Source of the DNA: Zeugodacus cucurbitae
Taxonomy: Eukaryota; Arthropoda; Insecta; Diptera; Tephritidae
Assembly (NCBI RefSeq): GCF_028554725.1
Contig: NC_071671.1
Coordinates: 54,888,501 to 54,952,500 of the forward strand
Reading direction: 5' to 3'
DNA length: 64,000 nt
Under the pieces are notes generated by a model. The model saw only the letters and a program-made list of their open reading frames with translations. It was not told the DNA's origin and made no database searches. Positions within the stretch are counted from its first letter, which is position 1; each line of letters begins with the position of its first letter. This document shows positions 24,421 through 35,849 of this stretch, in pieces. The position numbers and the translations under genes were made by a program.

Positions 24421-25241
24421 TTGATATCATCGGAAGCAACAACCGCGCCGTTTGTTCTGCTTTTTCCCGCATGGATAAGGAGGCGAAGCGAATGGGTCTG
24501 GAGGTGAATGAGGACAAGACGAAATATCTCCTGTCATCAAGCAAACAGTCGGCACACTCGCGTCTTGGCTCCCACGTCACTGTTGACAGTCATAACTTTG
24601 AAGTTGTAGATAATTTCGTATACCTGGGAACCAGCATCAACAACTCGAACAATGTCAGCCTCGAAATCCAGCGCAGAATCACTCTTGCCAACAGGTGCTA
24701 CTTTGGACTGAGTAGGCAATTGAACAGTAAAGTCCTCTCTCGACGAACCAAAATCAAACTCTACAAGTCGCTGATCATTCCCGTCCTGCTTTATGGTGCA
24801 GAAGCTTGGTCGATGGCAACATCAGATGAGACGACACTAGGAGTTTTCGAGAGGAAAATTTTGCGCAAGATTTATGGTCCTCAGAATATTCACAACGGCG
24901 AATACCGCAGACGATGGAAAGATGAGCTGTACGAGTTATACGACGACATTGACATAGTTCAGCGAATAAAAAGACAGCGTCTACGCTGGCTAGGTCATGT
25001 TGTCCGTATGGACGAAAACACTCCAGCTATGAAAGTGTTCGATGCAGTACCCGCAGGAGGAAGACGAGGAAGGGGAAGGCCTCCACTCAGTTGGAGGCAC
25101 CAGGTGGAGAGCGACCTGGTTACACTTGGAATCTCCAACTGGCGCCGAACTGCGAAGGAAAGAGAGGAGTGGCGCGCTCTCATCGATTCAGCTATAACCG
25201 GCTAAACGGTTGAACGCCAATCACATACATACATACATACA
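24421..25241 (+). mobile_element. RTE-like LINE, 5'-truncated copy with intact 3' frame
   Basis: The open frame 24423-25205 (about 260 codons, no stop until TAA after AITG) is the C-terminal third of an RTE-like ORF2. It begins just after the position of YADD with DIIGSNNRAVCSAFSRMD, then LEVNEDKTKYLLSS, FVYLGTSINN, RRITLANRCYFGLSRQ, LIIPVLLYGAEAW, VFERKILRKIYGP, RLRWLGHVVRMDE and GRRGRGRPP, ending RREWRAL-like. The sharp 5' truncation, absence of frame damage and clean 3' end with an (ACAT)n tail at about 25222-25241 fit a recent target-primed insertion. Its first 70 bases match the last 70 of the window with only 2 differences. The in-frame ATG at 24471 is internal, not a true start. Confidence 0.9.
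25222..25241 (+). repeat. (ACAT)n 3' tail of RTE copy
   Basis: About five ACAT units follow the short 3' UTR directly. Short tandem tails in place of poly-A are known for RTE-clade elements. Confidence 0.8.
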
Positions 25242-26208
25242 ATATCTAAGAATTTTGGATTGGTCCAGTCTATACCACTGCCTCCATATACTCTATATAT
25301 TAATTTTAAATCTTTACAAATAATATTTTCCGAGTTTATTTCATAAATATAATATTACAAATGACTAAACAAAGATTAGATCGGTCAGTTGAATGTACAT
25401 ATGATGAATAAATTAATTCTAATATGTGATTCGTTAATGGGAGGACATAGTTTGTTCAAGGACCCAAAGGTTGACAATTTCGCCTAATAATTAAATATAT
25501 TTTATATAATTTTTACTGTTCTCGAAATATTTCAAACGTCTTTAATTATTATGCATTATGAGGGCATCTACTTATAATATTCAGTGGGTTCCGAACTTTC
25601 TCTTTCTTCTTTTAAATTAGTTAAGTCTTCCCTGCAGAGCACCATATCCATAAAATATCATTTAAGGCCACTAGTTACTAAAGAAAATCAAAATAACTGG
25701 TATACAAAATACTCGAATATATACATACATATTTACTCATACATCCATACACATACATAGAAGTACATATTTGACTTTCTGCGTGTGGCTTTCATTGCCA
25801 CTGTTGACATTTCGTCGCCCGTTTCGTTGATTAATTGCATACAAAAGCGCACACATACACACAAATTCCACCCAAACCCCGCCACACTGCTTGAGTGACT
25901 GACATATGCACTGGTCGAGTGGCTAGTTAGAGACATCCATCACCATATATAACAGCAAAACGATATATATATATTCATGAAATAATCGCGCATTTACACA
26001 TATTTATTTAACTATTTTGCCAAACCATGCGCCACTTGACGCATTCACAATTTATTGTTTCGTTGATTTAATTTTATTTTTATTGCTCGCCATTTTAGCG
26101 GCGCAACAACAATAAAAACGGTATATTAACTACTACTACTACTGCCACACATGGCCAGTATGTAGTTGGGCAAACAATAACGGTGACTATATAAATAAAT
26201 ATTTATAG

Positions 26209-26227
26209 GTGTGTGTGTGTGTGTGTG
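26209..26227. repeat. (GT)n microsatellite
   Basis: Pure GT run of 19 bases in backbone DNA. Confidence 0.95.
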
Positions 26228-27852
26228 CAACATCAGTCAAAAACAACAAACAAACAACCAACGCCATCGCCACCGCCAATTGACCGTTTACGCTTTGGCA
26301 ATTTGGCTTAGCACATTTGTGCGAACGAGCGCTCGCGAGTCAAGTAAACAAATGAGCGTACAACAAATAGCTAAATACGATTTGCACACACACACCAACA
26401 AACACAGTCCGAGTCACATGCTTACATTTCGTATAAATAAACCGTCAAATGGGAATTTTCAATGTTTGCATTTTATATGTGTGTGTATATGTAGATTTTG
26501 TTGTAGATTTCGCTGTGCTAATCGGCATTGATGCGAAAACAAATAAAATTCTATTATGCTAATTTTATTTTGGCTCGCTTGTTGCAAAATGCCAATTGAA
26601 TAATAGTTTAATTTTACTTTATTATGATCTCAGAAGACGAAAACCTCCAAACATATATAGGTATATATGACTATAGCATATATAGTTTCAAACTAGGAGG
26701 ATCTAACATTCTTATGGCCAGATATTTGAAGTTGTAGGCGCCTCACTGGTCTTGGAATAAATTTTACTGGGGATGGCAACCATATATGTAGTAGTTCTTT
26801 TCATGGTTTAGCCACTATTAAAACTGTTCATCAAATTATTAATGGACGTGTCAAGGGAAAGCCAAAAATTAAAAAAAAAATGCCTTTGGTAGTAAGGATA
26901 CTTTTGTGGGATCATTTAAATGATGAAATCGCTTATTGCAATTAAGTTATTATAATTCAATAATTTTATACATTTCTATTACTCAGAATAAAATAATATA
27001 CAAATGGAATAATTGTAGTACTTTATTACAACTTTCAATGCAAATCTTTTCTAAAAGCCACAATCAAGTCGGCTAACCACTAAGCATTACATTAGTTGCA
27101 CTCCCACAACAAAACTACACATGAAAGCTGCTGTTGCTGAAAGAAAGTTGATTTCAATTAGTGCAAAGTTGCAATAAAATTGTTGCATATATGCATATTC
27201 CGGCGTCATTACACAACTCATACTCATGCCACACACTATGGACTCTATGCTGTGCGTCTCATTCAATCAACAAAGTTGCAAAACTCGTAATTGTAACGAA
27301 CGAATTTTCTATGCGTAAAATGCAATTTCATGGCGTTGACAGCGGCAACCGGAACTCTGTGTTGACAGGCAGACAGATAGACTAAAATAATAACGGTAAC
27401 AAAAGTTTTGCGTAACCACCTGAGTGTGGTGAGGTGAATTACCATATGTGCGAACTGCATGGAAGACAGATAGTGGCAGGGAAGATATGTAGTAGGAGGG
27501 GTGGTAGTGGTTGTGCGCAGCACCTTTGAATGTCAAGGATTTCGCATTATTTGATTTCCGCTCTTTGCACAGACAAATAGTTGCCGACATTCAAGCGACG
27601 CAGCGACGTTTACGCATATTTAAGTTGCATTTGAAGGAAGGAGACGCAGCGCCACATATACAGCCGCCAAATTAAAAGGAAGTGCTTTGAATCCTATGTG
27701 TCTATGTGTTTGTTGTTACACGTGCGCTTTGGCATTGGCGAAAGTGCATAAATGATTTGCATTTAATGACATTTTACCGAATAAAGCCGCCATTGACAAT
27801 TGCAAATGCAACGCTGCCGCCACAAGCGCAAAGGCCGGAAAGCAGCCTCCAA

Positions 27853-27868
27853 ACACACACACACACAC
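27853..27868. repeat. (AC)n microsatellite
   Basis: Pure AC run of 16 bases in backbone DNA. Confidence 0.95.
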
Positions 27869-29664
27869 TTAACCTCACTTCTATGAAAGTGCGCTCCTTA
27901 TGCACTTTAGGTCACTGACTGACTGCTGCTCACCCTTTGTGTGGTGCCTGCCTGCATTCGCATAAATTACGGCACACATTACTTATGTAAATATGAATGA
28001 ACTTTACAGTTACGGCGCTCTGAATGCATGCAGATTTGCATTTCTACTTTCTTTTTTTGGTTCCTGTTTTGAATGTGTTCCCCGCTCTCTCTCCTCTTCT
28101 TTTGTATGCCTATTTTGCATGAAGAAGACGGGAGGGCAGGTCGCGGGTTATTGGCATTGGCAAAGCTCATGGCCACAATGCGCCCATAGTTGCCTTGGCG
28201 TTTCTTCTGACCGCACGCATACACATCCACATCGCATCGCACCGCACTTGTTTCCGTTAATCGCTCGCATATCTACGCATATAACGGGTACGGTGTTGCG
28301 GTTAAGCGCCGGCATTCATAGCATTTTCGCCACCCGTCCATCACCCGTGGTGTGCCAATTCATTTCTCATTCATGTTATTCAATTCAATTGTTCGACTTC
28401 CTGCGTGCGGAGTCGAAACAAAGAGATTCCGAGTTAGTCGTTCGGACGGTGGTGAAAATATGATGAAATGGCGGACAGAATTTCATGAAATATGCTAAAA
28501 GCTTAAATAGATAAGCGGCTGCACCTCACTCGAGTCTAAAAATCAACAGTTGATACTAGAGAACAATTTTAGGAAACTTTTAGAAAAACTTTACTTGTTA
28601 ATAACTCCTTAGTGGATTTGAGCATATTTCTAGAGACGATGTTATCTCAGTTACCATATATTAGAGTTTGGAAACCCCTAGACTCGATTCATCCAACGTG
28701 CCGGTATTACCCCTAGACTGAAGAAAATTATTTTTTCATTCGATACGATCTATTTATATGCGATTCGTATATAGAGGATTGGAGAACAGAGGACTTTAGC
28801 TTTAATATTACGACTTTTGTAAAACGTCAGTCGGCGGTTCAAAACCTTAAACCTGACGAATTAGTTTGCTATAGAGAAAGGTGTACCTCAAATATTATAT
28901 CTCTTAACGACGAAAATAATTTATACTTGAAAGATTGCCAATGTTTTTCATGTTCAACTATAAAGATTACTAGAACCCATATAAATCACAAGAACAGTTG
29001 CATGCAGTTAAGGAATATGATTTTTGTCCACGCTTCATTATTGCTATGTATGACTCTGTGTGGAGGCCACCAAGCCGTTAGAAGAGTAGCCATTTTTTGG
29101 AGTGGTTCCAGACGTTATCAAAGAAGATCACCGGGAAGAGGAAAAATTTCTGTGATCGTAACTGCCTTTAAGCGTCTGCACTACGATAAGAGATGTTATT
29201 TCTGAGATACAACCAGAAAATGGTTCAGATATGTTATCAGCATTCCCAAAGACTACGACTCACAGCGGACTGAGATTTCATATGCGCAAAATGGGAGTTT
29301 GATCGACGGAAATCTGATTCGGAGATACCTGAGTATTCATTATTTGAATGCGAAAAGAATGTAGTGGAACGAGGTAATCAGAACAATTAAATTAAGGTAA
29401 ATGAGCTGGATGGCGACTAAAATTCGCTGTGTATATATATTTATTTCTTCAGACGAACTAATCATCTGTACTTATTCGGCAGAGAACGAATAAGAAAGAG
29501 GAACCTATTTTTTAAAGATCTCAAAGTCTCAAGAGCTCTAGGGTTGTAGGGGAATTTTAGAACGAACTAGTCACCGATTGAACATTATTATGAACGAAAT
29601 TACATTTCTGAGACTATACTCGAACATAAAAATTTGCTGAGACTATGTATGCAAAACTTTTTCT

Positions 29665-29882
29665 ACTTCTTGACTGGCGTAAACACCGCTTACGTGGTTA
29701 TAGCCGAGTCCACAACAGCACGCCACGCATCTCTCCTTTTGTCAGTTTGGCGCCAATTGGTAATAACAAGTGAAGCCAGGTCCTTCTCCAACTAGTTCTT
29801 CCAATGGAGTGAAGGTCTTCCTCGGCTTCCACCAGCGGGTACTGCATCGAAAACTTTCAGAACTGGGGTACTTTCGTCGGTA
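29665..29882 (-). pseudogene. RTE-like LINE, 3' terminal fragment
   Basis: On the minus strand it spells DESTPVLKVFDAVPAGG, GRPSLHWKN then a stop, DLASLVITNWRQT and AWRAVVDSAIT, and ends with the TATAACCACGTAA terminus seen at 5.4 kb. One in-frame stop replaces the usual Gln after HWKN. Only about 70 codons remain; the upstream part is cut off at 29882, next to an unrelated LINE on the opposite strand. Confidence 0.85.
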
Positions 29883-29899
29883 TGTAGAACCACGATGGA

Positions 29900-30420
29900 A
29901 AAAATAGCATCTGGCAATAGCGAGGTCATTTTGGGCCGCATTGGTCCGAAAACAGTCCTTCCAACTGCTTTCGATTAGGAAGATGCATATCGCCACAATT
30001 TGGTGCTCAGTCCAATAGGCACACAGGCAGTAGCGAGGTCTTTTTGACCCACGTTGGTCCGCAAACAGTCCTTCCAACTGCTTTCGATTAGGAAGGTTCT
30101 TATCGCCACAATTTGGTGCTCTGTCCAATAGACACACAGGCGGTAAGACTAGGGATCAAGCCAAACGCTAGTTGCCAAATCTACTTAGAGAAAGACGAAG
30201 AGGAATCATCATACACGCACTTCCTTCTTCAATGTGCAGCATTCGCCAGACTTAAGTTAAAATAGCTCGGTAGATACGTTTTCTGCCAATACCACAAAGT
30301 GACTGAAATCGACATCAGCCGACTTAAGAACTTTGTATTGGACTCCAAGCCAAGAGTCGAAGCTGTCTAAGTAAGACTCTATGTAGTTGTGGAAATCTAC
30401 CCCGTGACCTAACCTAACCT
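29900..30420 (+). pseudogene. RNase H-type LINE 3' end with tandem duplication
   Basis: Plus-strand text matches the C-terminal part of the element at 54.4 kb: a VARSF...KxSFxLLS block (twice, owing to a duplication), then VRLGIKPNASCQIYLEKDEE, HFLLQCAAFARLKLK and a stop. The CCHC knuckle is altered: Tyr stands where the second Cys should be (CQIY for CQxC). It ends in ACCTAACCTAACCT at 30420. Internal stops (for example after ARSF) and the non-triplet duplication show it is dead. Confidence 0.8.
29918..30143 (+). repeat. 113-bp tandem duplication inside LINE
   Basis: Units start at 29918 and 30031 with TAGCGAGGTC; each runs through TTCCAACTGCTTTCGATTAG and ATCGCCACAATTTGGTGCTC. They differ at several sites, so the duplication is older than the one at 14.7 kb. 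113 is not a multiple of three. Confidence 0.9.
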
Positions 30421-32317
30421 TAGAAGAGCTACTGAACTTGTGAAGAATTATGATAAATCAACAATATTGACTTCTTGACATGGATACAAATTTCCAATGA
30501 AAAATTTTAATGAATGCTGTTATTTGAGCGACGTCAGTATACCTATTCTTTGGACCACAACTGCCTTGGAGGATTTGCCTTAGAAATTATTCTAAAATAT
30601 TGGAATCTCTTTAGCTCAAAATATTTATCAACTAATTTTCAATCCTTTGCATATTTCAATTGCTCCACCGTTCGGCCACCTCTGCCTGTAAATATATGGA
30701 TGCGCATATGCTTTTTCACTATTGTGTTGCATTGCTCACTGCCTTCGAGCATTGTTTTGCTTTCATAGTTGTTTGTTGCCTGCCACGCAGCAGCAATAGC
30801 AGCTTAAGGATGGAAGTACTATGTGTAGCTGCCATTCATATCTTGGGCATGTATGTGAGTAACTTTTTTGGACTCTACTACAAGGGCAAGCCATTCCCAC
30901 CCACAATTTATTTCCATTACTCCGACGCAAGAACAACATGCTGTTCGCCAACTGCAAGTAATGCTGTGTTTAGTTTTTAGCATAGTTGCATGTTGCAAGA
31001 ACTTCATCTTCTCGAAACATGTGCAACAACAACAGCACACAAGAGTGGGTGTCTGTGGGAGCAGCCGCACTCACACATATGTTGGTTTGAGAGAAGGCAA
31101 AGGAATGGCATTTGTTGCAGCAACAACACACCGCAGCTACAAGCTAACAAACACATATGCTTGCTGGCACACACACACACACAGAGTTGCATGTGTGCTG
31201 CCAGTTGCGGTTGAGTTGATCTAAGCGGATACCGGAAACCCATAATTATGCAATTTCTTGTCAACATGTTAGCCAGTCAGTCAGTTGGGCAGCCAAGCGT
31301 GTCTGAGTCTGCGTCGGAGACAGCAGCCGCTGTTCAAAAGGATCCTAAATACATATCCAAAGTGACCAGAGACATAAAAGTGGCAAATAAAAAAGACGAA
31401 CTCTATTTATATGCGTTGGAATCAGATAGTATATCCTTTAAATTTGTATGTATATATATACTGATGTGTGGGTGTGTGTCTGCATTTCAGGCGAACAATA
31501 AAACAAAACTGTTGTTCATAATTTTATTCACTGAGTTCATCATTGTTTAGCATGCATCAAATTGTTGAAAGTTTCAATGAAGCGCCGGTCAGAGTGCTCC
31601 TAAGTGACTAAATATGCTGAGAGTAAGTGGTGACCAAGCTGATATACCAAAGTGTATATAAATTGAAGTTTAACATGTGTTTTAATATATGCAGATAGTT
31701 AGGCGCCGCACAGAAGATTGATAGAATGCATCATAATGAGGCATAATTGAGATCTGGAATTTTCAAAATAAATATTTTTTTGCTTAAAACAGACTTTAGT
31801 GTTCTCAAATTTTTAAATTCAGGTAAGAATAGTTTCCCAGTTTAATCCGCTATAGTGTAAGCATGTTCGGGAGAGCGAGCTGAAGCATGTAATAAACATC
31901 CGCCATTTTGGAAGAAAATGTATTGAAAACTAAAACCGTATCATATTTACTAGCAGGTCTTATTTAGATTAAGATCCAGTTTTTTAGATAGTTTCAGAAA
32001 TCACGAGTTCTTCAAATGACCTTTGACCACAGATACCATTAAAAAAATGGTTCCGAAGATTGGCTCAGTAACCGTCATTTTGTATCGAAACGTCAATATA
32101 GGGCTTTTTATCAATCAAATATAAATTTAATAAGGTCCCATAAAAAGTTATTCGATTAATTTTGCCTTAAATTTTGACGTCTTATACATGAATATCGTAG
32201 TTTCATTATATCTATGATTTTTCATTGATTTAGTTTTGATCTCTAATATTACGGTTTAAAGTCGATACGTATATCATTTCCAGGTTCTCTACAATATTAA
32301 AGAAAAACAAGAAAAAA
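30421..32317. other. Non-coding backbone
   Basis: From 30640 to 31560 this is CA- and GCAGC-rich host-like DNA with (AC)n at 31169-31183. Overlapping frames on both strands (for example 30868-31224 plus and 30819-31070 minus) cannot all be real and have no domains. 31600-32300 is AT-rich with nothing named. Confidence 0.5.
31169..31183. repeat. (AC)n microsatellite
   Basis: Pure CA run of 15 bases. Confidence 0.9.
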
Positions 32318-33329
32318 CGTTAACTTCCGCTGTACCGAAGTTAATATACCCTTCACAGGTGCATTTTTTTAGTAACTATGTGTTTAAGCAAATCTAAAGA
32401 CGTAAGAAAAAGTAAGTAAAAAAAAAAGAAACCATTTCACTAATTCTTTTTAGCCTGGTTGTTTGCTAGAAACATTAAGGTTATTTAATAAAGAAAATAG
32501 ATCCATGTCATGTAATCCATGTCAAATTTCGTGAAGATACCACGTCAAATGCGAAAATTTTCCATACAAGCCATTGATTCCGATCGATATGCTAAGGTGA
32601 ACCGATCTGAACATTTTTTTTGGAGATTAAATTATTTCTATGAACAATAACTCACACCGAATTTCGTGAAGATATGTAGTAAAATGCAGAAGTTTTCCAT
32701 ACAAACCCTTGATTCCGATCGTTCAGTTTGTATGGCAGCTATATGCTATAGTGAACCGATCTGAACAATTTTTTCATAGATTTAATTATTTCGATAAGCA
32801 ATAACTCACACCGAATTTCGTGAAGATATGTAGTAAAATGCGGAAGTTTTCCATGCAAGCCCTTGATTCCGATCGTTCAGTTTGTATGACAGCTATATGC
32901 TATAGTGAACCGATCTAACAATTTTTTCGGAGATTAAATTATTTCTATGAGCAATAACTCACACCAAATTTCGTGAAGATATGTAGTAAAATGCAGAAGT
33001 TTTCCATACAAACCCTTGATTCCGATCGTTCAGTTTGTATGGCAGCTATATGATATAGTGGTCCGATATCGGCAGTTCCGACAAATGAGCAGCTTCTTGG
33101 AGAGAAAATAACATCTGCAAAATTTCAAAACGATATCTTAAAAACTGAAGGACTAGTTCGTATATATAAAGACAGACGGATGGACAGACAGACAGACGGA
33201 CCTGACTAAATCGACTCAGTTCAACATACTGATCATTTATATATATACTTTATAGGGTATTCGACGCTTCCTTCTGGGTGTTACAAATTTCGTGACAAAC
33301 TTAATATACCCTGTTCAGGGTATAAAAAA
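32318..33329 (+). mobile_element. Family 2 non-coding element, apparently full length
   Basis: About 1 kb with no coding capacity. The 5' end folds: TTAACTTCCG (32320-32329) pairs with CCGAAGTTAA (32335-32344), one mismatch. Then come TATACCCTTCACAGG, a region of 153-bp tandem units, a conserved block with GACAGACGGACCTGACTA and TTCCTTCTGGGTGTTAC, and a 3' terminal hairpin TATACCCT-GTTC-AGGGTATA (33305-33324) followed by A's. The 5' TATACCCTTCACAGG and the reverse complement of the 3' end form a short imperfect inverted repeat. I recall the GGACATGGCTAxATCGACT / CTTCCTTCTG module from non-coding repeats across Diptera. Class (Helitron-like or TIR-type) is undecided. A 3' fragment is at 52.7 kb. 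Confidence 0.75.
32525..33080 (+). repeat. About 153-bp tandem repeat inside family 2
   Basis: The phrase AATTTCGTGAAGATA starts at 32525, 32660, 32814 and 32967, giving spacings of 135, 154 and 153 bases. Each unit includes GAAGTTTTCCATACAA, CCTTGATTCCGATCGTTCAG and GCTATATGCTATAGTGAACC. The first unit is shorter and more diverged; the last runs into the conserved 3' block. Confidence 0.9.
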
Positions 33330-33346
33330 CAAAGAAAATTTAAATT

Positions 33347-33720
33347 TTAAAAGGAAATTTTGTTATCATTCGAAAAAACATTTTTTGGCATATATTTTTT
33401 AATGATTATCCAAGGACTAAATCGAAGCAGGATTGTCCATCCAGACTTAGACTTTACATGTCCCCACAGGAAAAAGTCTAACGGTATGATATCACACGAT
33501 CTGAATGGCCAATCACCCGGCCCAAAACATGAAATTATCTGACCACCGAAGTGTAAATGCATTGCTTCGTGCGATGTGTGGGAAAAACTATTCTTTACAG
33601 AACGTCAGTTTTCGTAATAAATTTGAACAATTTCTTAAGTCTTTCCATGATTAAATGCAAAAAAAATACTGAACAAAAATAACCTGACAGCTTGACACGA
33701 CTCACGCATGATCTGTCGAA
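33347..33720 (-). mobile_element. Tc1/mariner-type deletion derivative
   Basis: On the minus strand the 5' leader and start region (MERLKKLF..ITKTDVL, from about 33648) match the family seen at 16.6 kb. After about 30 codons the sequence jumps to the catalytic C-terminal part: HFGGQIISCFGPGDWPFRSCD then PLDFFLWGHVKSK. Here the third catalytic residue region (PRSCDxxPLDFFLW) is kept, but the helix-turn-helix body and the first two catalytic sites are gone. A stop after TDVL shows further decay. It sits 17 bases from the end of the family 2 element. Confidence 0.8.
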
Positions 33721-35849
33721 AAAAGGCTATTGAAAAAATACCTCTACAAATATCTGGTATACGGAGGATAGAGGTAGTATTGACCCGATTATTCCCATTT
33801 ATGGCACAGAAGTATTATATTATAAAGAAAACATATCTTTCGAATTGCTTTAGAATCTCAGAGACGATTATTTATATTTGCTGTAAAAAATTCTGATTCT
33901 GTAAGAAAATAACCTTAAATGAACCTTAACAGATTATATTCCGATTTCGATGATTTTTAGACGGTCGAAGTTTTGATGCGATATCTTAACTGCCTGGATT
34001 GACCCAAAAATGAGCCACGTCAGGTTCATTGTTCATTTTTTATACCGATTTGAGTGCAGTATTTCAATGATTCCACTAAACAACAATTAGACTACTTCTG
34101 CTGGTTCTTGTTCTAAATAATGTTGGGCGAAATTAAAAAGTTCATTTCTAAAAGCGACAAATGTTTCTGTTCATATTTCTTTAGCATTTTTATAATTGTG
34201 AATCAGAAATTCTTGGAATCTTGAAAATCATGTGAATTCTTAAATCATGAATGTTCGTACTAATTTATTTAACTGCCAATATATTATGTGATTATTAGAT
34301 TATCATGCTTAGACTTTGAACTTTATCAAATATTCCTTCAAATTGTAATTACATGAAAAATCAAATCATTTAACTTCTAATCACTTTCCTGTTGCTTACT
34401 AATGCAAGGGAAAGTCGTTCGTCCATCAGTACCAGACTGCATAAAATATAGGGTGTATTTTTAGAAATATATTTGTTAGGAAGTAATCATTATAAGGCAA
34501 TCCAGGAAAGGGAATTCTTGAATTTAAAAGGTTTATTGAACCTTACGCCCGAAAATCTGTTCAAAAATAGAATTTTGAACTACAAAAGCCTATCTGTGTA
34601 ATTAATTTTTTTAATAAAATAAAAGTTCTATATCTTTAAAAAAACACCCTTCAGAAACATGCTTATACAAGCGCGCTTAAGCCAACGACGGCATAATGCA
34701 ACTATTAAACTTCTATAAGCAGCATAAAAGTGCAATTAATTGAAGAAGAAGAATGCACTCCCGCTGTGGCAAAGTGTAAAATAGAAGGATCTACGTAGGA
34801 TCTATGGGAGCTTTGAACAACAGCTGTTGTAATACTTAAATGCGTTCAATTGAGAAGTTATTAATTAAGAACATTATATGAGCTAACTTTATCCGCCTCA
34901 AGAAGAGTGAATGGCAAAAATGCATCAATTGTTTTTGTTGTAAATATATGTATGTGAATAAATACGGAGAAAAGTGAACGGTGGATACAGTTTTAATAAC
35001 TACATAGCTGAGACTAATAACAGGTAATTGCTGGTTAATCGAGGCTTAAGTGAAGTAAGAAAGTTATGCAACTGAATGGGAGGAGCAACTGTTCAATGGT
35101 TAGAGATGTAAAGGTTGATTTAATTGTGTGTAATCATTTACTTAAGTTGGAATTAATATGAAAAATATGATATGATTCTTTAAGATATATACGTGTAATA
35201 GATAGATTCATATATATGAATATATATATATCTATAGGGGAGCTTTAAGCTTCTCTTTTTTTTTTTGCAGAATGATTGATTTAAAACTTTTAATAAAAAA
35301 AGGTAAAATATATCATAAATATTTAAAGTTCTGAATTACTTACACCTGTTTGTAGCAGCACTGTTAAAAATCCATCGATCCATTGGTATTCTGTATCCAT
35401 TTACTGCGTTTCGCTGTGAAATCAAAGAAAATACTTTTATAAATAAATATCTATGTAGAATTAATCACGGAGAATATGAGTTTCATGTTTCTAGTGAGTC
35501 AATGTGTAATCTGTTTATCTAAAATAAGTTTTTCTTTCGATACGAAATGTAGACAACGATTTAAGTTAAAATGGCAAATAAGCCGCTGGTAAGGATTATA
35601 TCCTCATTGTGTAGCGAGTTATTAGACTGAATTTTCCAGAAAGCTGAATAATCTGCGAAGAAAAAATATATTTTTTCTATATGACTTCGAATTTTCTCAC
35701 GGAAAAAATATATTTTTTCTTTCGCTCCAAAATGTAGGCAACGATTTTAGTTATTGTGGCGGCGAAGCTCTTATATGAGATCAATGTGTCATAATGATTT
35801 CAGATATTCGATTTCAAAGTATTTCTAAGGATATTTGAAATATTTGAGA
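33721..35849. other. AT-rich spacer with a diverged tandem pair
   Basis: No gene. At 35531-35577 and 35716-35762 two related stretches (TTTCTTTCG..., then ATGTAGRCAACGATTT) lie 185 bases apart. TATA-rich runs occur at 35210-35235. Nothing else recognised. Confidence 0.5.

Larger units (their letters stand above)
25242..29664. other. Long non-coding backbone island
   Basis: No gene is recognised. From about 25700 to 28450 GC is higher, with (GT)n at 26209-26227 and (AC)n at 27853-27868, CACACA and GCCGCCA words and few element traces. This is the least element-disturbed part of the window. The frame 27993-28463 (156 residues) has no domain and its reverse strand is equally open in places (27979-28242), so I leave it as non-coding. 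28500-29650 is AT-rich with nothing named. Confidence 0.5.

Noticed and set aside
27993..28463. 156-residue frame in the 25.7-28.5 kb island as a host exon
   Set aside because: No domain, no clear splice-site context, and the opposite strand is partly open too.
28850..29330. Short plus-strand frame with SRRYQRRSPGRGK as part of a host protein
   Set aside because: A single basic patch in 92 residues without a domain or neighbours.
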